Part shown: positions 16,901 through 26,107 of the stretch, in pieces
How positions within the stretch are numbered: position 1 is the stretch's first letter
Layout of the letters: every line of letters begins with the position of its first letter
Assembly (NCBI GenBank): GCA_007693855.1
Contig: RECU01000053.1
Location: 154,445-218,444, forward strand
DNA: 64,000 nucleotides
Source of the DNA: Gammaproteobacteria bacterium
GTDB taxonomy: Bacteria > Pseudomonadota > Gammaproteobacteria > Steroidobacterales > PWYM01
Reading direction: 5' to 3'
Position numbers and translations under genes: made by a program
The notes under the pieces: generated by a model
Told to the model about the DNA's origin: nothing
Seen by the model: only the letters and a program-made list of their open reading frames with translations
Databases searched by the model: none

Positions 16901-18594
16901 TCTGCCGAGGACGCCGCTTCGAGCTTCGCCCAGGAATCGCGCAGACTGACCGTACGGTTCAGTATCAGCCGAGCCTCCCCATCGGCCGCATCGCGGGTGA
17001 AATACCCGCTGCGCTCAAGCTGCACCGTCTCCCCGGGTGCGAGCCCGGCCAGTGCCGGCTCAGCCAGCGCCTCGCTGATCACCACGAGCGACTCCGGATT
17101 CAGGGCCTGCAGGTAGTCCCCGCCCGCCTCGGGATCGGCTACCGCAAACAGGCGGTCATACAGGCGCAGCTCCACCGGCACCGCAGTGTCGGCATGCACC
17201 CAGTGGATCGTGCCCTTGACCTTGCGCTCGGCGCCGCTCCCGCCACTGCGGGTCTCCAGATCGACGCTGCAGCGTAGCGCCACCAGCTGGCCTCCAGCGT
17301 CGCGCTCCAGGCCTTCGCAGCGGATGATGTAGGCCCCGCGCAGGCGGACTTCGCCGCCCGGCTTCAGCCGGTGGAACTTCCGGGGTGGATCCTCCATGAA
17401 ATCCTCGGCCTCGATGTAGAGCTCGCGACCGAAACTGACTTCGCGGGTGCCGCGCGAGGCGTCCGCCGGATGATTGGGCAGCGTGACGGTCTCCACCTGC
17501 CCTTCCGGCCAGTTCTCGAGAATGACTTTCAGCGGACGCTGGACCGCCAGCCGACGCTCGGCGTGGGTATTGAGGTGCTCGCGCACGGCACTCTCAAGGG
17601 CGCCCATCTCGATGGTGTTTTCCTTCTTGGTGACGCCGACCCTGCGGATGAACTCGCGCACCGCCTCCGCGGGATAGCCGCGCCGGCGCATGCCGGCCAG
17701 CGTCGGCATCCTGGGATCGTCCCAACCGGCGACGATCCCCTTGTCGACCAGCTGGCTCAGCTTGCGCTTGCTGGTGACCGTGAAGGCAAGATTCAGCCGC
17801 GAGAACTCGATCTGCTGGGGACGATGCGGCAAGGCCAGCTGATCCAGCAGCCAGTCGTACAGTGGCCGGTGATCCTCGAACTCCAGGGTGCACAGCGAGT
17901 GGGTGATGCCCTCGAAGGCATCCGAGAGCGTATGCGCGAAGTCGTACATGGGGTAGATGCACCAGGCATCGCCGGTGCGCTGATGGGCGACCTTGCGGAC
18001 CCGGTAGAGCGTTGGATCCCGCAAGTTGATATTGCCCGAAGCCATGTCGATACGGGCCCGCAGCACGCACTCGCCCTCGGCGAACTCGCCACGACGCATG
18101 CGCTCGAACAGCGCGAGATTCTCCTCCACAGTGCGATCGCGGAAGGGACTGGGCCGGCCCGGCGCGGTCAGAGTGCCCCGATACTCGCGGATCTGCTCGG
18201 CGGTCAGGTGATCGACGTAGGCCTTGCCCTGGCGGATCAGGGTCACGGCGCAGTCATGCAGGCGCTCGAAGTAGTCCGACGCGTGGGTCAGCCGGTCCTG
18301 CCAGTCAAAGCCCAGCCAGGCCACATCCTCGCGGATGGCCTGCGCGTAGGTCTCATCCTCGCGCAGCGGGTTGGTGTCATCGAAACGCAGGAAGCAGCGC
18401 CCGCCGAACTCCTCCGCCACCCCGAAATTCAGGCAGATCGACTTGGCATGGCCGATATGCAGGTAGCCGTTGGGCTCCGGCGGAAAGCGCGTGACCACGG
18501 CGCCCGCGTGCCGGCCCGCGGCCCGGTCGGCCGTAATCCGCTGGCGGATGAAATCAGCTGGGCTGGCGGCTGGGGCGGGCGGTTGGCTGGACAT
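16885..18594 (-). CDS. glnS: Glutaminyl-tRNA synthetase
   Basis: A 569-residue class I synthetase that charges tRNA-Gln. The HIGH motif is at residues 46-49 in PEPNGYLHIGHAKS, the second signature is TSKRK (274-278), and the C-terminal beta-barrel anticodon-binding domains have TREVSFGRELYIEAEDF and KGTIHWV. The ATG at 18594 gives the normal length; the open frame continues 98 codons upstream through an inverted repeat and non-coding sequence. A direct glutaminyl-tRNA route of this kind is a marker of Gammaproteobacteria and a few other groups. It overlaps the convergent SAM-hydrolase gene by 16 bases. Confidence 0.97.
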   Translation of the reverse strand: MSSQPPAPAASPADFIRQRITADRAAGRHAGAVVTRFPPEPNGYLHIGHAKSICLNFGVAEEFGGRCFLRFDDTNPLREDETYAQAIREDVAWLGFDWQDRLTHASDYFERLHDCAVTLIRQGKAYVDHLTAEQIREYRGTLTAPGRPSPFRDRTVEENLALFERMRRGEFAEGECVLRARIDMASGNINLRDPTLYRVRKVAHQRTGDAWCIYPMYDFAHTLSDAFEGITHSLCTLEFEDHRPLYDWLLDQLALPHRPQQIEFSRLNLAFTVTSKRKLSQLVDKGIVAGWDDPRMPTLAGMRRRGYPAEAVREFIRRVGVTKKENTIEMGALESAVREHLNTHAERRLAVQRPLKVILENWPEGQVETVTLPNHPADASRGTREVSFGRELYIEAEDFMEDPPRKFHRLKPGGEVRLRGAYIIRCEGLERDAGGQLVALRCSVDLETRSGGSGAERKVKGTIHWVHADTAVPVELRLYDRLFAVADPEAGGDYLQALNPESLVVISEALAEPALAGLAPGETVQLERSGYFTRDAADGEARLILNRTVSLRDSWAKLEAASSADQGRP

Positions 18595-18614
18595 GATGAA
18601 CGTCGGTGCTCGGC

Positions 18615-18676
18615 AGTGGCTGTGGAGTGCTGCGCGGATTGTAATGGATGTCAGCCCGCCGCACTCCACAGCCGCT
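18615..18676. repeat. 16-bp inverted repeat in the glnS leader
   Basis: The arms AGTGGCTGTGGAGTGC (18615-18630) and GCACTCCACAGCCGCT (18661-18676) match at 15 of 16 positions around a 30-base spacer. Transcribed with glnS it would form a strong hairpin 21 to 82 bases before the start codon. There is no T tract, so it is not a simple terminator. It might be a leader structure or a protein-binding site. Confidence 0.7.
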
Positions 18677-18842
18677 ACCGTAGCACGCAGACCTGAGCCT
18701 GTAGAGCCACGCGTGAATCCAGCCCATCGGTACAGGCGTAGGTGTTGCGCGACAGACACAAAACGACACTTGTCGCGCGGTTGGGCTGATGAAGGTGTTG
18801 GCGGCGCGCACCCCTGTGGCATTGACCTGTCCCGACAGGCGT

Positions 18843-18856
18843 GATTGTATACAGCC
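18843..18856. promoter_or_regulatory. TGTATACA-centred dyad, TonB receptor promoter region
   Basis: The 14-base string GATTGTATACAGCC lies about 120 bases upstream of the TonB receptor start at 18975. The same 14 bases occur in reverse orientation at 23439-23452 upstream of the other large TonB receptor. The core TTGTATACAR resembles operators of FadR-type GntR regulators, but no such gene is nearby. Confidence 0.4.
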
Positions 18857-18974
18857 TGACCGGCAGGCTGGGGGGCCGCCGTCAGCACGCGCCAGACAGG
18901 GACAAGACTTCGGGGATCGTGCCGCCAGACGTCGAATCAAACCAGCGAATCAAAAATCATTTAGAGGACTCGCC

Positions 18975-21455
18975 GTGAGCAAAACCACCGCTACACCGCT
19001 TCGTACCGCCGTCCGGCGGGCCATGTTGTTGTCGGGCGTCGGACTCGTGATGGGCACGCCCGCCTACGCCCAGATCGACGAAATCGTCGTTACCGCCCGT
19101 CAGCGCGCCGAACTGCTGCAGGACGTCCCGGCGTCCGTCACGGCCTTCACCGCCGCGGACATCACTGACGCGGGTATCGTCCGTCCCGAAGATTTCATCG
19201 CGCTGACGCCCGGCGTCACCATGATCAACAGCACCGAAGCCGGTGACCTGCAGGTCAACATCCGCGGCATCAACACCTCGCGCGACGCTGAAACCAACTT
19301 CGCGCTGATCGTCGACGGCGTGCTGCTGACCAATCCGAACGCCTTCAACCAGGAGTTCGCCAACATCTCGCAGATCGAAGTGGTGAAGGGTCCCCAAGGC
19401 GCGCTGTACGGCCGCAATGCCGCGGCCGGCGCCATCATCATCACCACCGAGCAGCCGGGCAACGAGCTGCTGGGTAACGTCAAGGTCGGCGTGGGCAACA
19501 ACAACACCTTCACCGGCAGCGGCTCGGTCAGCGGCCCGCTGATCGCCGACACCCTCTACGGTGGGCTGAATTTCGCCTATCGTGATTCCGACGGCCATTT
19601 CACCAATGCGTTCACCGAGCGCAAGGAAGTCGACGACTACAACGAATGGGTGGTCGGCGGGCGCCTGGTGTGGGACGTGTCCGACGCGCTGACCGTTGAC
19701 ATGAAGGCGCGTTACAGCGAGATCGACTCGGCGGCAATCGGCTTCAACGCCTCCTTCGCACTGCCGTTCCTGGTCGACGCCTTCGGCAACCCCGATTTCG
19801 CGCCGGACGTGAACGACCACCGTTTCGTCTACCAGAACAACGTGGTGCCGCAGAACGAGCAGGAGAACCTGAACATCTCGATCAAGGCGGACTGGGATCT
19901 CGGCTTCGCCACGCTGACCGGCATCGCCGCGTTCAACGACCAGGAGCAGTACTTCCTGACGGATGGCACCAGCGCCGCGTTCGGCATCTACTTCGCCGAA
20001 CCGACCTGTCTGGCCTCGCTGGCCGATCGTGCGGTGGACTTCCCGCAGCCTTCGCCGTTCTTCAACTTCGGCTCACCGGCAGCGAGCCTGTTGCCTCCCT
20101 ACTCGGCCACCACCTGTGACGGCTACCAGTACCAGGTGCGCAACCAGGAAGATCTGTCGTTCGAGCTGCGCCTGACCTCGCCTGGCGATGCCCCCCTGCG
20201 CTGGATCGCCGGCGTGAACTACGTCGACATCGACCGCACGGTCATCGTCTCCCAGGGCGCTGACCTCAACCGCGGCTTCCTGCTCGAGCCCTACGTGCCG
20301 CCGACCGGTCCGAACCCGACTGACCTGCTGTTTTTCGATGATTACTCGAACAAGGTGTTCGCCCTGTTCGGCAACATCGGCTATGACCTGAGAGATGACC
20401 TCGAGCTCTCGGTCGCGCTGCGCTATGACCGCGAGCGCCGGCGGGTGCAGAACCGCGTGCCCACGGATGCCGTGGCACCGTTCATCAACCCCCTTGGGCT
20501 GGACGCACCGCCGATCAACCCGGCCCTGCTGTTCGCCGACACCATCCCCGCGCGCTCTGAGACCTTCAGCCAGCTGCAGCCCAAGCTCAGCCTGACCTGG
20601 TCGATCAACGACGAGTGGAGTGTGTACGGCAGTTATGGGGTCGGCTTCCGCAGCGGCGGCTTCAACTCCCAGGGCGTCGAGGCGACCATCGAAGTGTTCT
20701 ATACCGACGCCTTCAACGCCCAGCTGTTCAATGCCCGCGACGAGTTCGACAAGGAAGTCTCCAAGTCTTTCGAGGCGGGCGTGAAGAGCACACTGCTTGA
20801 TCGGAGATTGTCGCTCAATGCCGCCGTGTTCCACACCAGGGTCGACGACATGCAGTTCTTCAACTTCTTCGCTGGGCCGTTCGGCCTGCTGCGCGTCGTA
20901 ACGAATATCGATGAGGTCGACCTGACCGGCGCCGAGGCCGATTTCCGCTTCCGCATCAACGACAATTTCACCCTGTACGGTGGCGGCTCGGTGCTGGACA
21001 GCGAGATCAAGCGCAACTCCAACCGGCCTTACACGGTCGGTAACAAGGTGCCGATGGCGCCAACCTACACCTGGAACGTGGGCGGTCAGTTCACCACGCC
21101 CATCACACCCGCACTCGACCTCGTGGCGCGCGTAGACGTGAATGGGGTGGGCCCGACCTGGTTCGGCGAGGTGCAGGACGGCCCCGACCAGGTGGTCCCG
21201 ACCCTGTTCAGCTTCTTCTCGGGTGATCCGACGCTGCCGACCGGGGATTTCTCGCGTACCCGCCGCGATTCCTACGAGCTGGTCAACGCGCGCCTCGGTG
21301 TGCGCGCCGACAACTGGAGTGCGACGCTCTGGGCGCGGAACCTGTTCGACAAGAAGTACCTGCAGGAGATCATTCCCGCGCCGGAGTTCGGTGGCTCGTT
21401 CATCCACGACTCGCCGCGCCGGAGCTTCGGTGTGGAGCTGAACTACCTGTTCTGA
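18975..21455 (+). CDS. TonB-dependent outer-membrane receptor
   Basis: An 826-residue receptor. The GTG at 18975 is chosen because AGAGGA lies about six bases upstream and it gives a clean signal peptide ending in AYA; the open frame extends 62 codons further with no signal sequence. A TonB box (DEIVVTA) opens the mature protein, the plug carries VVKGPQGALYGRNAAAGAI, and the barrel ends in the aromatic LNYLF. The type is the large family in marine and soil Proteobacteria that takes up carbohydrates, terpenoids, steroids or other organics; the ligand is not visible. No transporter or enzyme gene is in the same operon, and a strong terminator follows directly. Confidence 0.9.
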   Translation: MSKTTATPLRTAVRRAMLLSGVGLVMGTPAYAQIDEIVVTARQRAELLQDVPASVTAFTAADITDAGIVRPEDFIALTPGVTMINSTEAGDLQVNIRGINTSRDAETNFALIVDGVLLTNPNAFNQEFANISQIEVVKGPQGALYGRNAAAGAIIITTEQPGNELLGNVKVGVGNNNTFTGSGSVSGPLIADTLYGGLNFAYRDSDGHFTNAFTERKEVDDYNEWVVGGRLVWDVSDALTVDMKARYSEIDSAAIGFNASFALPFLVDAFGNPDFAPDVNDHRFVYQNNVVPQNEQENLNISIKADWDLGFATLTGIAAFNDQEQYFLTDGTSAAFGIYFAEPTCLASLADRAVDFPQPSPFFNFGSPAASLLPPYSATTCDGYQYQVRNQEDLSFELRLTSPGDAPLRWIAGVNYVDIDRTVIVSQGADLNRGFLLEPYVPPTGPNPTDLLFFDDYSNKVFALFGNIGYDLRDDLELSVALRYDRERRRVQNRVPTDAVAPFINPLGLDAPPINPALLFADTIPARSETFSQLQPKLSLTWSINDEWSVYGSYGVGFRSGGFNSQGVEATIEVFYTDAFNAQLFNARDEFDKEVSKSFEAGVKSTLLDRRLSLNAAVFHTRVDDMQFFNFFAGPFGLLRVVTNIDEVDLTGAEADFRFRINDNFTLYGGGSVLDSEIKRNSNRPYTVGNKVPMAPTYTWNVGGQFTTPITPALDLVARVDVNGVGPTWFGEVQDGPDQVVPTLFSFFSGDPTLPTGDFSRTRRDSYELVNARLGVRADNWSATLWARNLFDKKYLQEIIPAPEFGGSFIHDSPRRSFGVELNYLF

Positions 21456-21478
21456 TCCACCCAGCGGGTCGACCCCAC

Positions 21479-21514
21479 ACACCCGGATGTCCGCAGGGGC
21501 ATCCGGGTGTTTTC
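21479..21514 (+). terminator. Rho-independent terminator
   Basis: A perfect 11-bp stem (ACACCCGGATG at 21479-21489 with its complement at 21500-21510) followed by TTTT, 24 bases after the TonB receptor stop. It probably ends that transcript. Confidence 0.85.
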
Positions 21515-21587
21515 GTCTGGGGACCGGACGACTCGGGGGCGTCGGCGATAACGCGGCCACGGCGTACAGCAGACAGGCGGAGTCCGC

Positions 21588-22163
21588 TCAGAGTGCGAAC
21601 GGCGGCTGAAGCCACAGCGCCGTCTGCGCCATCGACCACCCGAGCAGGCCACCCGCGAGCACGTCCGTCGGGTAATGCAGGCCAAGGATGACCCGCGAGG
21701 CGGCGACCAGCAGCGCAAACGGCACCAGGACGAGGGCGAGCAGCGGGAACCACGCGATCGCCAGCGTGGTGAACAGCACCGCATGCAGGGTATGCCCACT
21801 TGGAAAACTGTAGCGATCGAGCGGTGGCGCGGCACAGACAATGCCCGCGTGCGACACGAAGGGTCGCTCGCGCACCAGACGCCGCTTGAGCACGCCGTAG
21901 ACAGCCACACCGCACAATGCCGCGATGGCCATCTGCAGGGCGGCGATCCGACCGGCGGGGCCGAGACCCAGTGCGCAGACCGCCATCAGGACATACCAGA
22001 ACACGCCGTCGCCCAACCGGCTGACCACGGCGAACAGCCGTCTGACGCCCGGCTGCCGCGCCAGGGCGTTGATGCGCAGACACAGCTGCTGCTCGAGGAG
22101 GTCGCAGACCGCCAGCACGCGTGGCGGACGGCTGCGGGACGGTGTGGCGACCACGGTTTTCAT
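21588..22163 (-). CDS. PAP2-family membrane phosphatase
   Basis: A 191-residue integral membrane protein of the phosphatidic acid phosphatase type 2 superfamily. The three phosphatase motifs are present: K-x6-RP as KRRLVRERP, PSGH, and SR-x5-H-x3-D as SRVILGLHYPTD. It has five or six membrane helices. Such enzymes remove phosphate from undecaprenyl pyrophosphate or phosphatidic or phosphatidylglycerol phosphate at the periplasmic face. It is divergent from a GT4 glycosyltransferase gene with a 159-bp gap, a pairing that fits lipid or envelope glycan work. The exact lipid is unknown. Confidence 0.88.
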   Translation of the reverse strand: MKTVVATPSRSRPPRVLAVCDLLEQQLCLRINALARQPGVRRLFAVVSRLGDGVFWYVLMAVCALGLGPAGRIAALQMAIAALCGVAVYGVLKRRLVRERPFVSHAGIVCAAPPLDRYSFPSGHTLHAVLFTTLAIAWFPLLALVLVPFALLVAASRVILGLHYPTDVLAGGLLGWSMAQTALWLQPPFAL

Positions 22164-22322
22164 GGCCTGCAGTGTCGCCGCGCGTCAAGACAGCACGATG
22201 GCAGTTCGCTGACAGTTGCATGAAATCTCGCGCAGCGTCGCGACCGCTGCCCCCGTGCCCCGTCACCTGCCTGTCACGGCGCTGAAAGGTGTCGGTAACC
22301 TACGGCAGGCTCAATACGGGGC

Positions 22323-23384
22323 ATGCGAATCGCGATCTGTACCGACGCCTGGCAGCCTCAGATCAACGGCGTCGTCACCACCCTCGGCCATACCCGGAGC
22401 CAGCTGGAGACGTTCGGACACGACGTCGAGGTGTTCTCCCCGGCCAGCGGTTTCCGGACGGTCCCCCTGCCCGGCTATCCGGAGATTCGCCTGCCGGTGA
22501 GTCCCGGCGGGCGGCTGGGACGAGTGCTGGCCGCCTTCGCACCCGAGTGCGTGCACATCGCCACGGAAGGTCCCATCGGCTGGTCGGCCCGGCGCTGGTG
22601 CCTGCGCCAGGGACAGCCGTTTACGACCTCCTATCACACCCAGTTTCCCGAGTACCTGCGGGCGCGGCTGCCGGTGCCGGAGCGGTTCAGCTACGCGCTG
22701 CTGCGACGATTCCACGCACCCGCCGTGCGCACGCTGGTGCCCACCGCGCAGGTCAGGGACACGCTTGCCGCGCACGGCTTCGAGCGTCTGGTGCTGTGGA
22801 CACGGGGCGTGGATACAACCCTGTTCCGTCACGATCGCCCGCCACCACCCGAGCTCGATCTGCCACGCCCCCTGTGGGTCTACGCGGGGCGGGTGGCGGT
22901 GGAGAAGAATCTCGAGGCCTTCCTGGGGCTGGACCTGCCAGGCAGCAAGCTGGTGATCGGGGACGGCCCCGCGCGCGCCAGCCTGCAGAAACGCTACCCT
23001 GCAGCCCACTTTGCCGGCTACCGCTTTGGCGAAGAGCTCTCCAGCTGGCTGGCGGCCTGCGATGTCTTCGTGTTCCCAAGTCGCACCGATACCTTCGGGC
23101 TGGTCATGCTCGAAGCCATGGCCTGCGGTTTGCCGGTGGCAGCCTACCCGGTGAACGGTCCGATCGACGTGGTCCGGCCCGGAATCAGCGGCGTGCTCGA
23201 CGAGGACCTTGGCCGTGCCTGCACGGGTGCCCTTGCGCTGGAGCGCAACACGGTGCGTACGGAGGCCTGCCGGCACAGCTGGGGGACTGCCGCGCGCCAG
23301 TTCGAAGCTGCCCTGGTCTCAGGAGACGGCCCGGAAGCGAACGCCGAGCGCTCACCGGGCCCGGCGGACAGCGCCCTGCGCTAA
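22323..23384 (+). CDS. GT4-family glycosyltransferase (alpha-mannosyltransferase-like)
   Basis: A 353-residue GT-B glycosyltransferase. The N-terminal acceptor domain starts with TDAWQPQINGVVTTL, a segment shared with GDP-mannose-dependent alpha-mannosyltransferases and sulfoquinovosyl or digalactosyl lipid synthases of this subfamily. The C-terminal donor domain has FPSRTDTFGLVMLEAMACGLPV, including the E-x7-E motif (ETFGLVMLEA form, here DTFGLVMLEA). It acts at the cytoplasmic face on a lipid acceptor. The divergent PAP2 phosphatase gene may be a functional partner. The donor sugar is inferred only from the subfamily. The first codon, ATG at 22323, lies two bases after GGGGC, a weak ribosome site. 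Confidence 0.85.
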   Translation: MRIAICTDAWQPQINGVVTTLGHTRSQLETFGHDVEVFSPASGFRTVPLPGYPEIRLPVSPGGRLGRVLAAFAPECVHIATEGPIGWSARRWCLRQGQPFTTSYHTQFPEYLRARLPVPERFSYALLRRFHAPAVRTLVPTAQVRDTLAAHGFERLVLWTRGVDTTLFRHDRPPPPELDLPRPLWVYAGRVAVEKNLEAFLGLDLPGSKLVIGDGPARASLQKRYPAAHFAGYRFGEELSSWLAACDVFVFPSRTDTFGLVMLEAMACGLPVAAYPVNGPIDVVRPGISGVLDEDLGRACTGALALERNTVRTEACRHSWGTAARQFEAALVSGDGPEANAERSPGPADSALR

Positions 23385-23438
23385 ACCCGCCGCTGCATCC
23401 GCGGCAAAAAAACAACACCATCACCCCGTTGGCCCCGC

Positions 23439-23452
23439 GGCTGTATACAATC
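23439..23452. promoter_or_regulatory. TGTATACA-centred dyad, TonB receptor promoter region
   Basis: GGCTGTATACAATC, the exact reverse complement of the string at 18843-18856, lies about 200 bases upstream of the TonB receptor start at 23654. The surrounding 269-bp gap holds no credible gene. The arrangement suggests a regulator shared by the two receptors. Confidence 0.4.
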
Positions 23453-23653
23453 GTCGGGAAAGCGGGCAGAATCCCGAGATGGGGGTTCGAAGAGGGTGAC
23501 TTCGGTCGTGGCTCGCGGCCCACTCTCCCGCGAACATCTACGGTGAGCGTCGGTTAGATGCAACACGCCACGGGATCGCGGACGAACCGCAGGCCCCCGT
23601 GGTCGCCGACGCCCACGCAGCCGTTCAATCTCGAATTCAGAGGGAATACCGAC

Positions 23654-25891
23654 ATGAAATTGCGCAGCATCACGCCCGTGGCCATGGCCGTCACCCTGGC
23701 CCTCGGTGCACCCGCCATCGCCCAGGACGCGCCGACCGGCGCCCGGACCCTCGACGAGGTGGTGGTCACCGCACAGCGTCGCCAGGAAACGGTGCAGGAC
23801 ATCCCGATCGCCGTCTCGGCCTTCGATGCCGGACAACTGCAGCGCGTCGGGGTGCAGAACACGCTGGACATCAGCCGCCTGATCCCGAACATGACCGGCG
23901 GCAACAACACCGGACTGGGCTCGGCGAACGTCTACACCATTCGCGGCCTGAACAACACCGAGTCCATCGCCACCTTCGACCCGCCGGTCGGCAGCTATGT
24001 GGATGATGTCTACATCAGCCGGCAGAATGCCAACAACCTCACGCTCTTCGATGTCGAGCGCATCGAGGTGCTGCGCGGCCCCCAGGGCACGCTGTTCGGT
24101 CGTAACACCACCGGTGGCGCGGTCAACGTCATCATGCGCCGGCCGGGCGAGGAGTTCGGCGGCTATGTGGAAGTCGGCTACGGCCGCTTCAACCGCAAGA
24201 TCGCCCGCGGCAGCGTCGACCTCCCGGTCAACGATCAGGTGCTGACCAAGTTCAGCGCCTTCTGGATCGAGGACGACGGCTACGTCGACAACCTCACCAC
24301 CGGACAGACCATCAACAGCGACGACAACAAGGGTGCACGACTGGATGTGCGTCTGCTGCCGAACGACGCGATCGTCTGGGACCTGTCGATGGACTACATC
24401 GACCAGGATTTCGCCAACCAGGTCAACACTCCGGACGGCAGTCGGCGCATCGCCAACAGCGGCCTGCGCACCGACCGCAGCCTGGCCGACCTGGGCCTGA
24501 CCATCGCCGGTGACAAGCAGTTCATCACCTCCGGCAACGTCACCCGCTCCTGGTCTGTGACTTCGAACTTCACCTGGGACACGCCCATCGGTGAGGTACA
24601 GTCCATCACCGGCTACCGTGACCTGAACCAGCGCTTCCTGCTGGACTTCCTGGATATCGGGGTGCCGCCCGGTGGCTTCTCGATCGTCAACAACAGCACC
24701 CACCAGCAGTTCACCCAGGAACTGAAGCTGGCTGCCACGACGATGGACGGTGCGCTGGATTACGTGGTCGGTGTGTTCTACATCGACGAGGACAACCGCA
24801 CCGACTTCGCAGACCTCATCTTCGGCACGGTGTTCGCCGATCGCATCCTCGACAACACTACCGAAGCCTGGGCCGTCTATGGCCAGGCCGACTACGCGAT
24901 CACCGATCGCCTCACCGGCACCCTCGGCCTGCGTTACACAGACGAGAAGAAAGACGCCGACTTCAACCCCAACCCCAATCCGACGGCGGTATTCCGGTTC
25001 GCCTCCTCGGATATTGCCGAACTCGGCATTCCGCTGTCCCAGAGCACCAAGATCTGGACGCCACGGCTGGCCCTGCGCTACGACATCAACGACGAGATGA
25101 ACGTGTACGCCTCGGCCACCCGCGGGTTCAAGTCCGGCGGCTGGAATGCGCGCGGCAACACCGCGGTCGAGACCCAGCCCTTCGGCCCGGAGAAAGTCTG
25201 GTCGTACGAACTCGGCATGCGCTCGGAGCTGATGGACCGCCGACTGCGCCTGAACGCCACGGCGTTCTGGACGGATGTCACCGACTACCAGCTGCCCTCG
25301 GCATTCAACTTCCCGACGGATGCCGGTGATCGTATCGTCTTCATCACCGGTAACTTCGCCGGCATGGAGATCAAGGGCCTGGAACTCGAGGCCCTGGCGC
25401 TGGCCACCGAGCGGCTGACCGTGTTCGCCAACATCGGCATCATGGATGGCAAGTACACCAAGCTCTCACCGGAAGTTCAGGCCCAGCAGGCGGACTGCAT
25501 CGCAACCGGCAGTCCTGACAGCTGCAACCGCGGCATCATCCGCGGCGATGGCAGCCTGGCGCGGCCGCAGCGCCAGCCGGACTACACGGCGGTGATCGGC
25601 TTCGACTATGCCTGGCCGATCGCACCGAACCTCGAGCTGATTCCCTCGGCGGCATTCACCCGCTACGGCAGCCACACGGTCGGGACCAACGACGATGCGG
25701 TCTCGAACGTCAGCGGCGGCTACAGCAACCTGATCGCCGCGGTCACCCTGGAGGAGACCAGCGGGCTGTGGAGCCTGCGCCTGGAGTGCAAGAACTGCCA
25801 GAACCGCGACCAGCTGGTCTCGACGCTGGCCGGGCAGCAGTACTACAACCTGCCGCGGACCTGGCAGGCGAGCTTCCGCTACAACTTCTGA
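23654..25891 (+). CDS. TonB-dependent outer-membrane receptor
   Basis: A 745-residue receptor. The ATG at 23654 follows AGAGGGAA and begins a signal peptide ending in AIA; the frame extends 32 codons upstream with no signal. The TonB box LDEVVVTAQRR, the plug motif VLRGPQGTLFGRNTTGGAVN and the C-terminal FRYNF are typical. It would import an organic ligand with energy from TonB. The next gene, 216 bases on, is a Rieske oxygenase with its own operator, so receptor and oxygenase may serve the same compound but are not one transcript because a strong terminator lies between them. Confidence 0.9.
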   Translation: MKLRSITPVAMAVTLALGAPAIAQDAPTGARTLDEVVVTAQRRQETVQDIPIAVSAFDAGQLQRVGVQNTLDISRLIPNMTGGNNTGLGSANVYTIRGLNNTESIATFDPPVGSYVDDVYISRQNANNLTLFDVERIEVLRGPQGTLFGRNTTGGAVNVIMRRPGEEFGGYVEVGYGRFNRKIARGSVDLPVNDQVLTKFSAFWIEDDGYVDNLTTGQTINSDDNKGARLDVRLLPNDAIVWDLSMDYIDQDFANQVNTPDGSRRIANSGLRTDRSLADLGLTIAGDKQFITSGNVTRSWSVTSNFTWDTPIGEVQSITGYRDLNQRFLLDFLDIGVPPGGFSIVNNSTHQQFTQELKLAATTMDGALDYVVGVFYIDEDNRTDFADLIFGTVFADRILDNTTEAWAVYGQADYAITDRLTGTLGLRYTDEKKDADFNPNPNPTAVFRFASSDIAELGIPLSQSTKIWTPRLALRYDINDEMNVYASATRGFKSGGWNARGNTAVETQPFGPEKVWSYELGMRSELMDRRLRLNATAFWTDVTDYQLPSAFNFPTDAGDRIVFITGNFAGMEIKGLELEALALATERLTVFANIGIMDGKYTKLSPEVQAQQADCIATGSPDSCNRGIIRGDGSLARPQRQPDYTAVIGFDYAWPIAPNLELIPSAAFTRYGSHTVGTNDDAVSNVSGGYSNLIAAVTLEETSGLWSLRLECKNCQNRDQLVSTLAGQQYYNLPRTWQASFRYNF

Positions 25892-25922
25892 TCGCATTGC
25901 CTGACGCGGGGCGATGCCCCGG

Positions 25923-25957
25923 AACCGGCAGCCAGCAGTGGCTGCCGGTTTTTTTTT
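25923..25957 (+). terminator. Rho-independent terminator
   Basis: An 11-bp perfect stem (AACCGGCAGCC at 25923-25933 with its complement at 25940-25950), a six-base loop and an unbroken run of nine T residues (25949-25957) lie 31 bases after the TonB receptor stop. Confidence 0.93.
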
Positions 25958-25972
25958 GCGCGCGGCCCTCTG

Positions 25973-25994
25973 AAACAATCAAACGAGACTGTTT
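25973..25994. promoter_or_regulatory. Operator-like dyad upstream of the first Rieske oxygenase
   Basis: AAACAATC and GACTGTTT, separated by six bases (AAACGA), form an 8-6-8 dyad with one mismatch. It lies between the TonB receptor terminator and the Rieske gene, 113 bases upstream of its start. The same spacing and near-identical arms occur upstream of acoA (7319-7344) and of the tandem Rieske genes (48778-48799). Confidence 0.6.
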
Positions 25995-26107
25995 TTTCCT
26001 GCGAAAAATATGTCACCATCGAAGGGTGAGCGCTGCGGTCGCACCGCAGCCACCGACGGATGTCCTGCTGGGGGCAGGACGCGACTGCAGACCAGGAGGG
26101 GGAGACG

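Larger units (their letters stand above)
18595..18974. other. Intergenic region between glnS and a TonB receptor gene
   Basis: This 380-bp stretch between divergent genes holds no credible gene. It contains a 16-bp inverted repeat near the glnS start (18615-18676), a short perfect palindrome CCTGTC/GACAGG at 18826-18839 directly after a TTGACC that could be a -35 element, and a TTGTATACAG dyad at 18845-18854. The last elements lie about 120-150 bases upstream of the TonB receptor start and probably form its promoter region. Confidence 0.6.

Noticed and set aside
23389..23412. A GCCGC/GCGGC hairpin followed by seven A residues as a plus-strand terminator
   Set aside because: A plus-strand terminator needs T, not A, after the stem, and on the minus strand the T run would come before it.
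22289..23557. A 422-codon frame overlapping the glycosyltransferase gene
   Set aside because: It is the +2 shadow of the glycosyltransferase; only the 22323 frame has GT4 motifs.
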